A stretch of 64,000 nt of DNA from positions 62,001 through 126,000 of the forward strand of contig CADAOY010000004.1 of NCBI GenBank assembly GCA_902789665.1, in the 5' to 3' direction. Under the pieces are notes generated by a model. That model ran no database searches and had not been told where the DNA came from. It worked only from the letters and a program-made list of their open reading frames with translations. Positions 1-7,956 of the stretch are shown here, in pieces (position 1 is the first letter of the stretch; every line of letters starts with the position of its first letter). This DNA is from an uncultured Lachnospiraceae bacterium (GTDB lineage Bacteria > Bacillota > Clostridia > Lachnospirales > Lachnospiraceae). Position numbers and translations under genes: made by a program.

Positions 1-1
1 T

Positions 2-250
2 TATATAGATAAAGGCGCCCTTACAGATTACAAAAAAGAATATGATGAATTAATGGCTAATACAGGCTCTAAGAAGGTTGCAGCCCTGGCAGAGGTTGGC
101 AATGTGCCTGATATTAAGAAATTAAAAGAAAGTAAGGTGCCATGGGCTTATTACATGACCTGGTCCAAGGAATTCTGCCTTACTGAAGAATATTCCACCA
201 ATGAAACACTTAAAGCCATGTATGACAGTGATTATTCAATAAAGATGTAA
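2..250 (+). CDS. Glycoside hydrolase family 26 (beta-mannanase-like), C-terminal end, partial
   Basis: Reading frame 2 is open from the window edge to the TAA at 248-250, so only about the last 82 residues are seen. The segment with ALAEVGNVPD followed by PWAYYMTWS and a closing YDSDY resembles the last beta-strand and tail of GH26 endo-mannanases, which end with a similar W-x-x-x-M-T-W motif. GH26 enzymes cut beta-1,4-mannan, usually outside the cell. The catalytic glutamates, any signal peptide and any carbohydrate-binding modules lie upstream of the window. The assignment rests on the tail motif only. A terminator follows at 307. Confidence 0.65.
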   Translation, partial: YIDKGALTDYKKEYDELMANTGSKKVAALAEVGNVPDIKKLKESKVPWAYYMTWSKEFCLTEEYSTNETLKAMYDSDYSIKM

Positions 251-306
251 GTGATTACAAATAAAGCAAATGCACGCAAAATGAGCCGGCGGGGGCCTTA
301 AGATTT

Positions 307-330
307 GAGCCCTCAATGGCTCTTTTATTT
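307..330 (+). terminator. Intrinsic terminator after the GH26 gene
   Basis: GAGCC (307-311) pairs with GGCTC (318-322) around a six-base loop and is followed by TTTTATTT. It separates the GH26 gene from the next transcription unit. Confidence 0.7.
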
Positions 331-342
331 ATATACAAAATG

Positions 343-351
343 TGGTATAAT
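343..351 (+). promoter_or_regulatory. Extended -10 promoter for the SH3b/PBP unit
   Basis: TGG followed by a perfect TATAAT (346-351) forms an extended -10 element. No good -35 box lies 17 bases upstream. It sits 33 bases before the start codon at 384, just past the terminator. Confidence 0.6.
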
Positions 352-383
352 TTCCCTAAGTATGTGTATAGAAGGATGGGTGT

Positions 384-995
384 ATGAAAAAGAGCACACT
401 TAATTCCATAATGATAGGCGTAATTATAACTTTGGTTATTGCCATAAGTATTGTTTCCATTAAACTTGCTTTCAGAACTGAGGAGGATATTGCCGAGCCT
501 GAAGAGGAAGAAGTAGTTGAAGAGGAAGTAGTTGAAGAAGTGGTGGAAGAAGAACCGGAAGTTGTAATTGTGCAAAGAGCAGTTATCAATGCAGACAATA
601 TCAATGTTCGTTCAGGTCCTGGTACCGATTACGAAAGACTTGGTTCTGCATATAAGGGTAATGACTTCGAACTTGCTGATGGTGGAGTCGCTGTACCTGA
701 ATCACATCCTGAAACAGAGGAAGGTGAAGGCGGAGAAGGTGAAAATGAAACCACACCTGAGCAGGGAGATAATGAGGAGGCTGCATCCTGGACCAAGATC
801 ATTTACTATGGTCAGACAGCATATGTTTATTCACAGTATGTGGACATTACTGATATGATGCTTAATCCTGAAGGCGAGTATGAGATTTACGTTGGTGAAG
901 ATACATCAGGACTTGCTGAGGATATTGAATATATGACTCCGAACAAGAGTGAAGAAGAAAACGAAGAGAATTCTGAAGTTCAGAGTGAAGAATAA
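384..995 (+). CDS. Membrane-anchored SH3b-domain protein
   Basis: A protein of 203 residues. Residues 7-29 form one hydrophobic helix, consistent with an N-in signal anchor. A glutamate-rich spacer (about 33-60) follows, then a bacterial SH3 domain starting with the typical N-x-R-x-G-P-G-T-D-Y motif (about residues 68-82). The SH3b domain is split by an acidic, glutamate/glycine-rich insert at about 105-135, and the C-terminal tail is again acidic. Bacterial SH3 domains usually bind peptidoglycan or mediate surface contacts. The penicillin-binding protein starts only 12 bases downstream, which fits a cell-wall role. The exact function is unknown. The ribosome site AAGGATGGG precedes the ATG. 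Confidence 0.75.
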   Translation: MKKSTLNSIMIGVIITLVIAISIVSIKLAFRTEEDIAEPEEEEVVEEEVVEEVVEEEPEVVIVQRAVINADNINVRSGPGTDYERLGSAYKGNDFELADGGVAVPESHPETEEGEGGEGENETTPEQGDNEEAASWTKIIYYGQTAYVYSQYVDITDMMLNPEGEYEIYVGEDTSGLAEDIEYMTPNKSEEENEENSEVQSEE

Positions 996-1007
996 GAGGC
1001 GAAAAGA

Positions 1008-3626
1008 ATGAATTATACCAGAAAAGGTGTAAGGAAAAAACAACAGATACTTAATTCGAAGAAGATTAAGTTTACCAAGATGATTAAGGTAACACTGCTT
1101 AAGGTGGTACTTATTGTAATCATAGCTTTCGGCACATTGGGAATATCCATGGGAGTCGGGGCTTTTAACGGTATTCTTAGTTCGGCTCCGGATATTACAA
1201 CACTGGACGTTGTACCTGAAGGTTATGCTACAACCGTTTACGACAGCGAAGGTCATGAGATTACAAAACTTGTAGCAGAGAATTCTAACAGAAGCTACGT
1301 TACAATGGATAAGATTCCGCAGGACCTGGCTGATGCTTTTGTTGCAATCGAGGATGAAAGATTCTATGAGCATAACGGTGTTGATATTAAGGGTATTATC
1401 AGAGCAGGTTATGCTACAGTAAGTTCCGGTTTTTCAAGAAAAGAGGGTGCTTCAACAATTACACAGCAGCTTCTTAAGAATAACGTTTTTGAGGACTGGG
1501 TTAATGAGTCAAATACAATGGCTCAGATTAAGAGAAAAGTTCAGGAACAGTACCTTGCACTTCAGCTTGAGAAGGAACTCAGCAAGGAAGAAATCCTTGA
1601 ATTATACATGAATACAATTAACTTAGGTCAGAATACTTTAGGTGTACAGACTGCGTCAATGCGTTATTTTAATAAGCCTGTATATCAGCTGACTTTATCT
1701 GAGTGCGCGGTTATTGCAAGTATTACTCAGAATCCTTATAAGTATAATCCGATTTCGCATCCTGAAGAAAATGCAAAAAGAAGAGAGAAATGTCTTAACA
1801 AGATGCTTGAACTTGGTTTCATTACTCAGGAAGAGCATGACGCTGCAATGGCAGATGATGTTTATTCAAGAATTCTTGATGCCAATGAAGTAATTGAAAC
1901 TGATACAGTTAACTCATATTTTGTTGACGAACTTATTGAGCAGGTTGTTGAAGATCTGCAGACTGAGTGTGGTTACAGTTCAACTCAGGCTTATGGTCTT
2001 TTATACAGCGGTGGTCTTAAGATATATACAACTCAGGATCCTCAGATTCAGGGTATCTGCGATGAGGTATTCTCGAATGAAGAGAATTATCCTGCCAATC
2101 CGAAATATTATCTTAACTATGCTTTGACAATTGAGAAAGCGGATGGAGAACTGGTAAATATCAGTAAGGAAATGTTTAAGACTTACTATCAGCAGACCAA
2201 TCCAAGTTTTGATTTATTATATTCTTCCGAGGAAGCGGCTTATGAGGCGATTGAAGCCTATAAGGAAGCAACAATGGAAGAGGGCGATGAGGTTAGAGCA
2301 GAGTCCATATCACTTGTAATTCAGCCTCAGGTTTCGATTACAGTAGAAGATCAGTCTACAGGTTACGTAGTTGCAATGGTTGGTGGACGTGGTCCTAAGA
2401 CAGCGTCACGTACTCTTAACAGAGCATCCAATACCAAGAGACAGCCTGGTTCAACATTCAAGGTTGTATCTACATATGCGCCTGCCCTTGATTCAGCAGG
2501 ACTTACACTTGCATCAGTTCAGGTGGATGCACCATTTAGATATAATAACGGTAAGCCGGTATCCAACTGGTACAGTTCAGGTTACAAGGGAATCTGTTCA
2601 CTCAGATATGGTATTCAGGAATCCCTTAATATCGTTGCAGTTAAGACACTTACACAGATTACTCCTCAGCTTGGTTATGATTACCTGCTTAAGTTTGGAT
2701 TCACAACACTTGTTGACAGAGAGGTAATGAAAGATGGTTCCGTAATGACTGATATCCAGCAGCCTCTGGCACTTGGTGGTATCACTTACGGTGTAACAAA
2801 TATGGAACTTAACGGTTCTTATGCTTGTATTGCCAATGGCGGAGTATATCTTAAGCCTACACTTTATACAAGAATTCTTGATAATGATGGTAATGTGCTT
2901 ATTGATTATACAAATCGTGAAGGTGAGAGAGTTCTTAAAGAGACTACAGCATTCCTTCTTACAGATGCCATGGTAGACGTTGTTACCAAGGGTACAGGTT
3001 CAGCTGTTAACTTCGGTAATATGGCTATCGCAGGTAAGACAGGTACTACATCAGATTATAACGATGTATGGTTTGCAGGATATACACCATACTATACAGC
3101 AACAGTATGGACAGGTATTGATAATAATGCCAAACTTTCATCATCAGATGAGAAGGGACTTTCCAAGAAACTCTGGAGAGCGGTTATGAGCCGTATCCAT
3201 GAGGATCTTCCTAACCAGTCCTTCCCAATGCCTAACGGTATTACGACTGCCACAATATGTTCAAGATCAGGTAAACTGCCAATTCCTGGACTTTGTGATG
3301 CATGTCTTAAGACCGAGTATTTTGCAGTAGGTACTGTACCAACTGAGAACTGTGATGTTCATTATCAGGGTATGGTTTGTACATATTCAGGACTTCCGGC
3401 ATGTGAGAACTGCCCATTCAAGGCAGAAGGAACAGTAGAACTCAGTCCTACTCAGGATGAGTCACTTCGTTCAGGTTCCTCATATGTTAATCCGGATGGA
3501 ACAGTAGTCAGAACAGGTGGAACACGTATGTGTCCTCACAATGTTGACTTCTTCTTAAAACCTAATTATCAGGATATTCTTAATCAGCAGATGGCTGAGA
3601 TGGCAGCAAGAGCCGCAGGCCAGTAA
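1008..3626 (+). CDS. ponA: Class A penicillin-binding protein (PBP1A-type)
   Basis: A bifunctional peptidoglycan glycosyltransferase/transpeptidase of 872 residues, acting at the outer face of the membrane. A basic cytoplasmic tail and one membrane helix (about 28-52) precede the GT51 domain. Its catalytic glutamate lies in EDERFYEH (E115), followed by the conserved G-A-S-T-I-T-Q-Q-L motif. The transpeptidase domain shows S-T-F-K (S482, K485), an S-L-N motif and K-T-G-T (K677). The C-terminal region contains cysteine pairs that could be disulphides or a metal site. It is probably cotranscribed with the SH3b gene upstream. Length and motif order are normal for the family. Confidence 0.95.
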   Translation: MNYTRKGVRKKQQILNSKKIKFTKMIKVTLLKVVLIVIIAFGTLGISMGVGAFNGILSSAPDITTLDVVPEGYATTVYDSEGHEITKLVAENSNRSYVTMDKIPQDLADAFVAIEDERFYEHNGVDIKGIIRAGYATVSSGFSRKEGASTITQQLLKNNVFEDWVNESNTMAQIKRKVQEQYLALQLEKELSKEEILELYMNTINLGQNTLGVQTASMRYFNKPVYQLTLSECAVIASITQNPYKYNPISHPEENAKRREKCLNKMLELGFITQEEHDAAMADDVYSRILDANEVIETDTVNSYFVDELIEQVVEDLQTECGYSSTQAYGLLYSGGLKIYTTQDPQIQGICDEVFSNEENYPANPKYYLNYALTIEKADGELVNISKEMFKTYYQQTNPSFDLLYSSEEAAYEAIEAYKEATMEEGDEVRAESISLVIQPQVSITVEDQSTGYVVAMVGGRGPKTASRTLNRASNTKRQPGSTFKVVSTYAPALDSAGLTLASVQVDAPFRYNNGKPVSNWYSSGYKGICSLRYGIQESLNIVAVKTLTQITPQLGYDYLLKFGFTTLVDREVMKDGSVMTDIQQPLALGGITYGVTNMELNGSYACIANGGVYLKPTLYTRILDNDGNVLIDYTNREGERVLKETTAFLLTDAMVDVVTKGTGSAVNFGNMAIAGKTGTTSDYNDVWFAGYTPYYTATVWTGIDNNAKLSSSDEKGLSKKLWRAVMSRIHEDLPNQSFPMPNGITTATICSRSGKLPIPGLCDACLKTEYFAVGTVPTENCDVHYQGMVCTYSGLPACENCPFKAEGTVELSPTQDESLRSGSSYVNPDGTVVRTGGTRMCPHNVDFFLKPNYQDILNQQMAEMAARAAGQ

Positions 3627-3640
3627 AATCAGGGGGCCAT

Positions 3641-4267
3641 ATGAAGATAATCAGTCAGCCTGCAGTTGGAGAATATGAAGATAAGAAATCAAGATTCATT
3701 GCCTCTTTAGCCTATGTCAAAACGGAAGAAGAGGCTCTTGAATTTATACAGGCCAAAAGAAAACAGTATTATGATGCAAGGCATAATGTATATGCTTACA
3801 TTCTTAGCGACAAGACTGAGAAATGCTCTGATGACGGAGAACCGTCAGGCAGTGCGGCAAGACCGATTATGGACGTTTTAAATGGGTATGAGCTGAAGGA
3901 TGTGGTTGTTGTGGTGACCAGGTATTTTGGCGGAACGCTTCTTGGAGTGGGAGGTTTGGTCAGAGCTTACCAGGGGGCAGTTAAAGATGCCCTGGAAAAG
4001 AGCACGCTGGCCGAAATGGTGCCTGCCATCAAAGTTACCATAGAATATGCCTACAACCTTGATAACCTCGTTAAAAGGCTTTTAGGTGATTATAATGCCA
4101 CTATTGTGGATGCTCAGTATACCGACAGGATTATGGTCACATATGAGGTGGAAGAGAATAAACATGAAGTGCTTTTGGATGATATGGTTAATAAGTCCTC
4201 CGGCAGCGTGAATGTGGGCAAAAGCGAAAAAATAATGACTTATAAAGATATTGTGAAGGGAGAATAG
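3641..4267 (+). CDS. yigZ: YigZ/IMPACT family protein (UPF0029)
   Basis: A protein of 208 residues matching the YigZ/IMPACT N-terminal domain: K-S-R-F-I-A near residue 16, then D-A-R-H-N-V-Y-A-Y and D-D-G-E-P-S-G-S-A-A, then R-Y-F-G-G-T-L-L-G-V-G-G-L-V-R-A-Y. The C-terminal part fits the DUF1949 ferredoxin-like domain. Eukaryotic IMPACT affects translational control through GCN1, and bacterial homologues have been linked to nucleic acid or ribosome interactions, but no firm biochemical role is established. The ribosome site AGGGGG lies just before the ATG. It sits between the PBP and thyA genes. Confidence 0.9.
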   Translation: MKIISQPAVGEYEDKKSRFIASLAYVKTEEEALEFIQAKRKQYYDARHNVYAYILSDKTEKCSDDGEPSGSAARPIMDVLNGYELKDVVVVVTRYFGGTLLGVGGLVRAYQGAVKDALEKSTLAEMVPAIKVTIEYAYNLDNLVKRLLGDYNATIVDAQYTDRIMVTYEVEENKHEVLLDDMVNKSSGSVNVGKSEKIMTYKDIVKGE

Positions 4268-4271
4268 AGCC

Positions 4272-5120
4272 ATGAGCATGGCAGATCAGATTTTTATTGA
4301 TATGTGTAAGGATATCCTTGAGAATGGAACAGATACTCAGGGAGAGAAAGTAAGACCACACTGGGAAGACGGTACACCGGCATATACAATTAAGAAGTTC
4401 GGTGTAGTTAACAGATATGATTTACAAAAGGAATTTCCACTTATTACTTTAAGAAGAACAGCGCTTAAGAGTGCGACTGATGAAGTATTATGGATATGGC
4501 AGAAGAAGTCAAATAATATTCATGACCTTGGTTCTCATATCTGGGATGAGTGGGCTGATGAGACTGGCTCAATCGGTAAGGCTTATGGTTATCAGATGAG
4601 CGTTAAGCATAAATATAAAGAGGGTATGTTTGACCAGGTAGACAGAGTAATCTATGACCTTAAGAACAATCCTTTCAGCAGAAGAATTATGACTAATATT
4701 TATGTGCATCAGGATCTTTCTGAAATGAGATTATATCCTTGTGCTTACAGTATGACATTTAATGTTACCCAGAAGAAGGGTGATGATAAACTGACACTTA
4801 ATGGAATCCTGAATCAGCGTTCACAGGATGTGCTTGCAGCAAATAACTGGAATGTGGTTCAGTATTCGGTGCTTCTTCATATGCTGGCGCAGGTTTGCGA
4901 TATGAAGGTTGGCGAGCTGGTTCATGTAATTGCGGATGCGCATATTTATGACAGACATGTGCCTATTATCGAGGAACTGATTAAGAGACCTACATATGAT
5001 GCTCCGGTATTTAAATTAAATCCAGATATCAAAGATTTCTATCAGTTTACAAAAGATGATGTTAGCGTCGAGAACTACGTAACCGGCGAGCAGATTAAAG
5101 ATATTCCGATAGCGATTTAA
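4272..5120 (+). CDS. thyA: Thymidylate synthase
   Basis: Converts dUMP to dTMP using methylene-tetrahydrofolate. The protein has 282 residues. The catalytic cysteine is C157 in L-Y-P-C-A-Y; many ThyA proteins have P-P-C-H here, so the flanking residues are a variant. The N-Q-R-S-Q-D-V nucleotide-binding segment and H-V-I-A-D-A-H-I-Y-D-R-H motif are present. dihydrofolate reductase follows after a 134-base GC-rich gap, giving the usual thyA-folA pair that regenerates tetrahydrofolate from the dihydrofolate made here. The gene starts 4 bases after the yigZ stop. Confidence 0.95.
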   Translation: MSMADQIFIDMCKDILENGTDTQGEKVRPHWEDGTPAYTIKKFGVVNRYDLQKEFPLITLRRTALKSATDEVLWIWQKKSNNIHDLGSHIWDEWADETGSIGKAYGYQMSVKHKYKEGMFDQVDRVIYDLKNNPFSRRIMTNIYVHQDLSEMRLYPCAYSMTFNVTQKKGDDKLTLNGILNQRSQDVLAANNWNVVQYSVLLHMLAQVCDMKVGELVHVIADAHIYDRHVPIIEELIKRPTYDAPVFKLNPDIKDFYQFTKDDVSVENYVTGEQIKDIPIAI

Positions 5121-5123
5121 GTT

Positions 5124-5213
5124 GAGCGATGATTCGTGAGAGCGGCGCGTGGGGCGCGCGGGCGGCTTCGGCGGATGATGGCGTTGGCGCGAGGGCGTAG
5201 GGCGGTTTCGGCG
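5124..5213 (+). other. GC-rich island between thyA and folA
   Basis: About 75% G+C by hand count over 5131-5213, in surroundings well below 45%. It contains two near-identical words, GGCGGCTTCGGCGG (5161) and GGCGGTTTCGGCG (5201). No coding potential or RNA-gene pattern is recognised. It is followed within 12 bases by a copy of the dispersed palindrome. Confidence 0.7.
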
Positions 5214-5224
5214 AAAAAAGAAAA

Positions 5225-5240
5225 TGTGGTTTCGACCACG
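5225..5240 (+). repeat. Dispersed palindrome copy (one mismatch)
   Basis: GTGGTTTCGACCAC at 5226-5239 differs by one base from GTGGTTNNAACCAC. It lies between the GC island and the folA ribosome site and could form a five-pair hairpin with a TTCG loop. Confidence 0.55.
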
Positions 5241-5254
5241 AAAGAGGTGTTTGT

Positions 5255-5743
5255 ATGAAAATGATTGTTGCAGTAGATGAGAACTGGGCAATAGGTAATA
5301 ATAATGAACTTCTTATAAGAATTCCAAAAGATCAGAAGATGTTCAGAGAGACAACCACAGGCAAGGTAGTGGTTATGGGACGTAAGACTCTGGATTCTTT
5401 TCCTGGCGGTAAGCCACTTAAGGACAGAACCAATATTGTACTTTCCAAGAAAGCAAGAGAACCTAAGGGTGAAGAGATTTATCTTTCAAGTGTGGAAGAT
5501 GTTATTGAAAAGGTTAAAGAGTATGATTCGGATGATGTTTTCATTATAGGTGGAGACAGCATATATAAGCAGTTCCTTCCATACTGCGATACAGCTTTGG
5601 TAACAAAGATTGACAAAGCATATCAGGCAGACAGTTTCTTCCCTAATCTTGATAAGGATGATGAGTGGGAAGTTGCAGAGGAAGGCGAAGAAGAAATCTA
5701 TTTTGATTTAACATATCATTTCATGACTTATAAAAGAAAGTAA
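5255..5743 (+). CDS. folA: Dihydrofolate reductase
   Basis: Reduces dihydrofolate to tetrahydrofolate with NADPH. The protein has 162 residues, the usual length. The N-terminal strand ends in W-A-I-G-N-N-N-E-L-L, the active-site acid is in I-P-K-D-Q-K-M-F, and G-K-V-V-V-M-G-R-K-T-L-D-S-F-P forms the NADPH-binding segment. The later I-I-G-G-D-S-I-Y-K-Q-F motif is also present. The ribosome site GAGGTG lies before the ATG, close to the palindrome at 5225. The gene works with thyA directly upstream. Confidence 0.95.
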   Translation: MKMIVAVDENWAIGNNNELLIRIPKDQKMFRETTTGKVVVMGRKTLDSFPGGKPLKDRTNIVLSKKAREPKGEEIYLSSVEDVIEKVKEYDSDDVFIIGGDSIYKQFLPYCDTALVTKIDKAYQADSFFPNLDKDDEWEVAEEGEEEIYFDLTYHFMTYKRK

Positions 5744-5756
5744 AAGAGGTATGTAA

Positions 5757-6308
5757 ATGGCTCTTCTTGATAAGAAAAATATTGAGGATATTGAATTTAC
5801 TCCGGCGGGAGCAGCAATTAAAATAGTAAGGTCTGCCATATCGATGGTTATGATTGGTTTTATGCTGGTTATGGCCAGTAATATGTTTAGCGCCATGGCT
5901 GAAACAGAAGACGGAATTATTGTTTCAGTTTCCAAGGGTATGAAGGCCATGCTGCTTGTTATATTTGTTATGGCCGCTGTTATGCTCATTCATGATGTTG
6001 TGGAATTCTTTATTATTAAGTCGGGCTCATATGAAAATGGATTTGGAAGAATGTTCCTGTATTTTACGGGAATAATTCAGGCTAATTATTCCAACATGTT
6101 TATGGTAATATTTGGTGCTGTATTCGCTGGGTTTGCAGCTGCATTTATATTAATGGGCGGCTTCTTAACGAACGGTGATACGACAGGTCTTGTAATAGGA
6201 ATTGTCTTCGTTGTTGCAGGGCTTATCGTGCTGGGCTCAGGCATCTGGGGATTAGTCAGAATGGTTAGAGAGTCAATAAAAGATTTTACACTTAATGTAA
6301 GAAATTAA
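5757..6308 (+). CDS. Hypothetical membrane protein, four helices
   Basis: A protein of 183 residues with four predicted hydrophobic helices at about 27-46, 64-83, 114-137 and 142-168, and short hydrophilic tails. No family is recognised. The ribosome site AGAGGT precedes the ATG, 13 bases after folA, so it is probably cotranscribed with folA. It is the last gene before the cobalamin promoter and riboswitch. Nothing in the sequence suggests a specific function. Confidence 0.7.
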   Translation: MALLDKKNIEDIEFTPAGAAIKIVRSAISMVMIGFMLVMASNMFSAMAETEDGIIVSVSKGMKAMLLVIFVMAAVMLIHDVVEFFIIKSGSYENGFGRMFLYFTGIIQANYSNMFMVIFGAVFAGFAAAFILMGGFLTNGDTTGLVIGIVFVVAGLIVLGSGIWGLVRMVRESIKDFTLNVRN

Positions 6309-6337
6309 AAAGAGTGAATAATTATCAATGATTTAGT

Positions 6338-6366
6338 TTGAATTATTGATTAATATATATTACAAT
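6338..6366 (+). promoter_or_regulatory. Sigma-A-type promoter of the cobalamin operon
   Basis: TTGAAT (6338-6343), a 17-base spacer and TACAAT (6361-6366). Transcription would start near 6373, just before the riboswitch aptamer. Confidence 0.7.
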
Positions 6367-6384
6367 AAATTGAATTTAATAAAG

Positions 6385-6565
6385 CATCAGGTGTCAAAGC
6401 AACCGCTTGGTTGGCTTTGGTGAAAAGGGAAACAGGTGTGAATCCTGTACGAACTCGTCACCGTATTTATGGAGCGTGAATCAATATGTCACTGGGAAAC
6501 CGGGAAGGCGGTTCACGTGTTGAGAGATAAGCCGGGAGACCTGCCTGAGGCTTGCATGGAAACTT
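6385..6565 (+). promoter_or_regulatory. Cobalamin riboswitch (B12 aptamer)
   Basis: The leader contains the ordered B12-box elements: AGGTGTC near 6389, GGTGAAAAGGGAA, then CAGGTGTGAATCCTG, then ACTGGGAAACCGGGAAGG in place of the more usual GC-rich arm, and GCCGGGAGACCTGCCT (6533-6548), the conserved B12 box. An intrinsic terminator lies 70 bases downstream. The natural reading is transcription attenuation when adenosylcobalamin or a related corrinoid binds. GTCACG at 6575-6580 is complementary to CGTGAC at 6645-6650 inside the terminator stem and could form the antiterminator. Confidence 0.92.
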
Positions 6566-6635
6566 AGGTTTCAAGTCACGAGTAACTGGCTGTGCGTAAA
6601 TAGTGGATTAGTCCATTCTTTTTTGCGTGCAAAAT

Positions 6636-6667
6636 AGCTCTACCCGTGACGGGCGGAGCTTTTTTAT
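6636..6667 (+). terminator. Riboswitch-controlled intrinsic terminator
   Basis: AGCTC (6636-6640) pairs with GAGCT (6656-6660), and CCCGT pairs with ACGGG inside it. A run of T residues follows. It lies 32 bases before the first start codon, between the B12 aptamer and the cbiK ribosome site. Confidence 0.85.
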
Positions 6668-6698
6668 TGCAAACTTTTTTTATAAGGAGGATAGAAAG

Positions 6699-7943
6699 TT
6701 GAAAAAGAAAGTTGTTGTTATGTTAGCAGCTTCATTAGTTGGAGCTATGTGTGTTGCCGGATGTAACGGTAATACACAGGAAGTAAACATTGAGGTTCCA
6801 GAGGAACTCAATCAGGAGGTACTTGAAGATTTAGCTGATAGTACTGTTGAAGCAATTGAAGGTTCTGAAGAAGGTGATCAGGCTAAGGCTGATGAGGTAG
6901 CTGAGCTTATTGATGCAATCTATGTTCAGACAAGAACAGATGAAACAGATGCACAGTGTACAGCTGCTAAGGAAGCATGGGATGCCCTTACTGATGCTCA
7001 GAAGGAATTAGTTGAAGGCGAAAATGCTGATCCTGATTATTTTGGCAGAGATACAGGCGATGCTTCCAAGGATGATCCTTTAAATGCTGATGAAATCGGT
7101 GAGAAGGAAATTCTTGTTGTAAGCTTTGGTACATCATTTAATGACAGCAGAGCGATGGATATTAAGGGTATTGAAGATGCACTTAAGGAAGCATTCCCGG
7201 ACTGGTCTGTAAGAAGAGCATTTACAGCTCAGATCATTATCAATCATGTACAGGCAAGAGATGGTGAGAAGATTGATAATATTGACCAGGCTTTAGAGAG
7301 AGCAGTTGCAAATGGTGTTAAGGAACTTGTTATTCAGCCAACTCACTTAATGCATGGTGCTGAATATGATGAAATTATGGATGCAGTAGCTAAATATGAA
7401 GACAAGATTGATTCCATCACAGTATCTGAGCCATTACTTGGCGAAGTAGGTGCTGATGCTTCAGTTATTAATGATGATAAGAAGGCAGTTGCTGAAGCTG
7501 TTGTTGCAGCAGCAGTAGAAGATGCAGGATTTGAGTCATTAGAGGCAGCTAAAGAGGCTGGTGTAGCATTCGTACTTATGGGACATGGAACATCACATAA
7601 TGCAAAGATTTCTTACAGCCAGATGCAGACTCAGATGGATGAACTTGGTTATGATAACGTATTTATCGGTACAGTTGAAGGTGAGCCTGAAGAAACAGCA
7701 TGTGAAGAAGTAATTGCAGCCGTATCTGAAGCAGGTTACAAGACTGTAGTTTTAAGACCACTTATGGTTGTTGCCGGAGATCATGCAAACAATGATATGG
7801 CTGGTGAAGATGAAGATTCATGGGTTAGCATGTTTAATGCTTCAGGTAACTTTGATGAAGTTCAGACTCAGATTTCCGGTCTTGGAAGAATTGATGACAT
7901 CCAGACTTTGTATGTAGAGCATGCTAAGGCTGTTATTGAATAA
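6699..7943 (+). CDS. cbiK: CbiK-family cobaltochelatase, predicted surface lipoprotein
   Basis: CbiK inserts Co2+ into sirohydrochlorin in the anaerobic cobalamin pathway. I chose the TTG at 6699 because AAGGAGG lies just before it; an upstream ATG in the same frame overlaps the terminator. The protein then has about 414 residues and begins with a lipoprotein signal ending in V-A-G-C (about residue 22). Residues about 50-125 are acidic and helical, with an A-W-D-A-L-T-D-A-Q-K-E-L-V motif seen in other surface proteins. The chelatase domain follows, with P-T-H-L-M-H-G-A-E-Y, G-H-G-T-S-H and A-G-D-H-A-N-N-D-M-A-G, carrying the metal-site histidines. Surface location conflicts with a cytoplasmic substrate. 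Confidence 0.85.
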   Translation: MKKKVVVMLAASLVGAMCVAGCNGNTQEVNIEVPEELNQEVLEDLADSTVEAIEGSEEGDQAKADEVAELIDAIYVQTRTDETDAQCTAAKEAWDALTDAQKELVEGENADPDYFGRDTGDASKDDPLNADEIGEKEILVVSFGTSFNDSRAMDIKGIEDALKEAFPDWSVRRAFTAQIIINHVQARDGEKIDNIDQALERAVANGVKELVIQPTHLMHGAEYDEIMDAVAKYEDKIDSITVSEPLLGEVGADASVINDDKKAVAEAVVAAAVEDAGFESLEAAKEAGVAFVLMGHGTSHNAKISYSQMQTQMDELGYDNVFIGTVEGEPEETACEEVIAAVSEAGYKTVVLRPLMVVAGDHANNDMAGEDEDSWVSMFNASGNFDEVQTQISGLGRIDDIQTLYVEHAKAVIE

Positions 7944-7956
7944 GGGGGAGTTTCTG

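Noticed and set aside
6627..6698. cbiK start at the upstream ATG
   Set aside because: That start lies within the riboswitch expression platform and has no ribosome site; the TTG at 6699 follows AAGGAGG and gives a clean lipoprotein signal.
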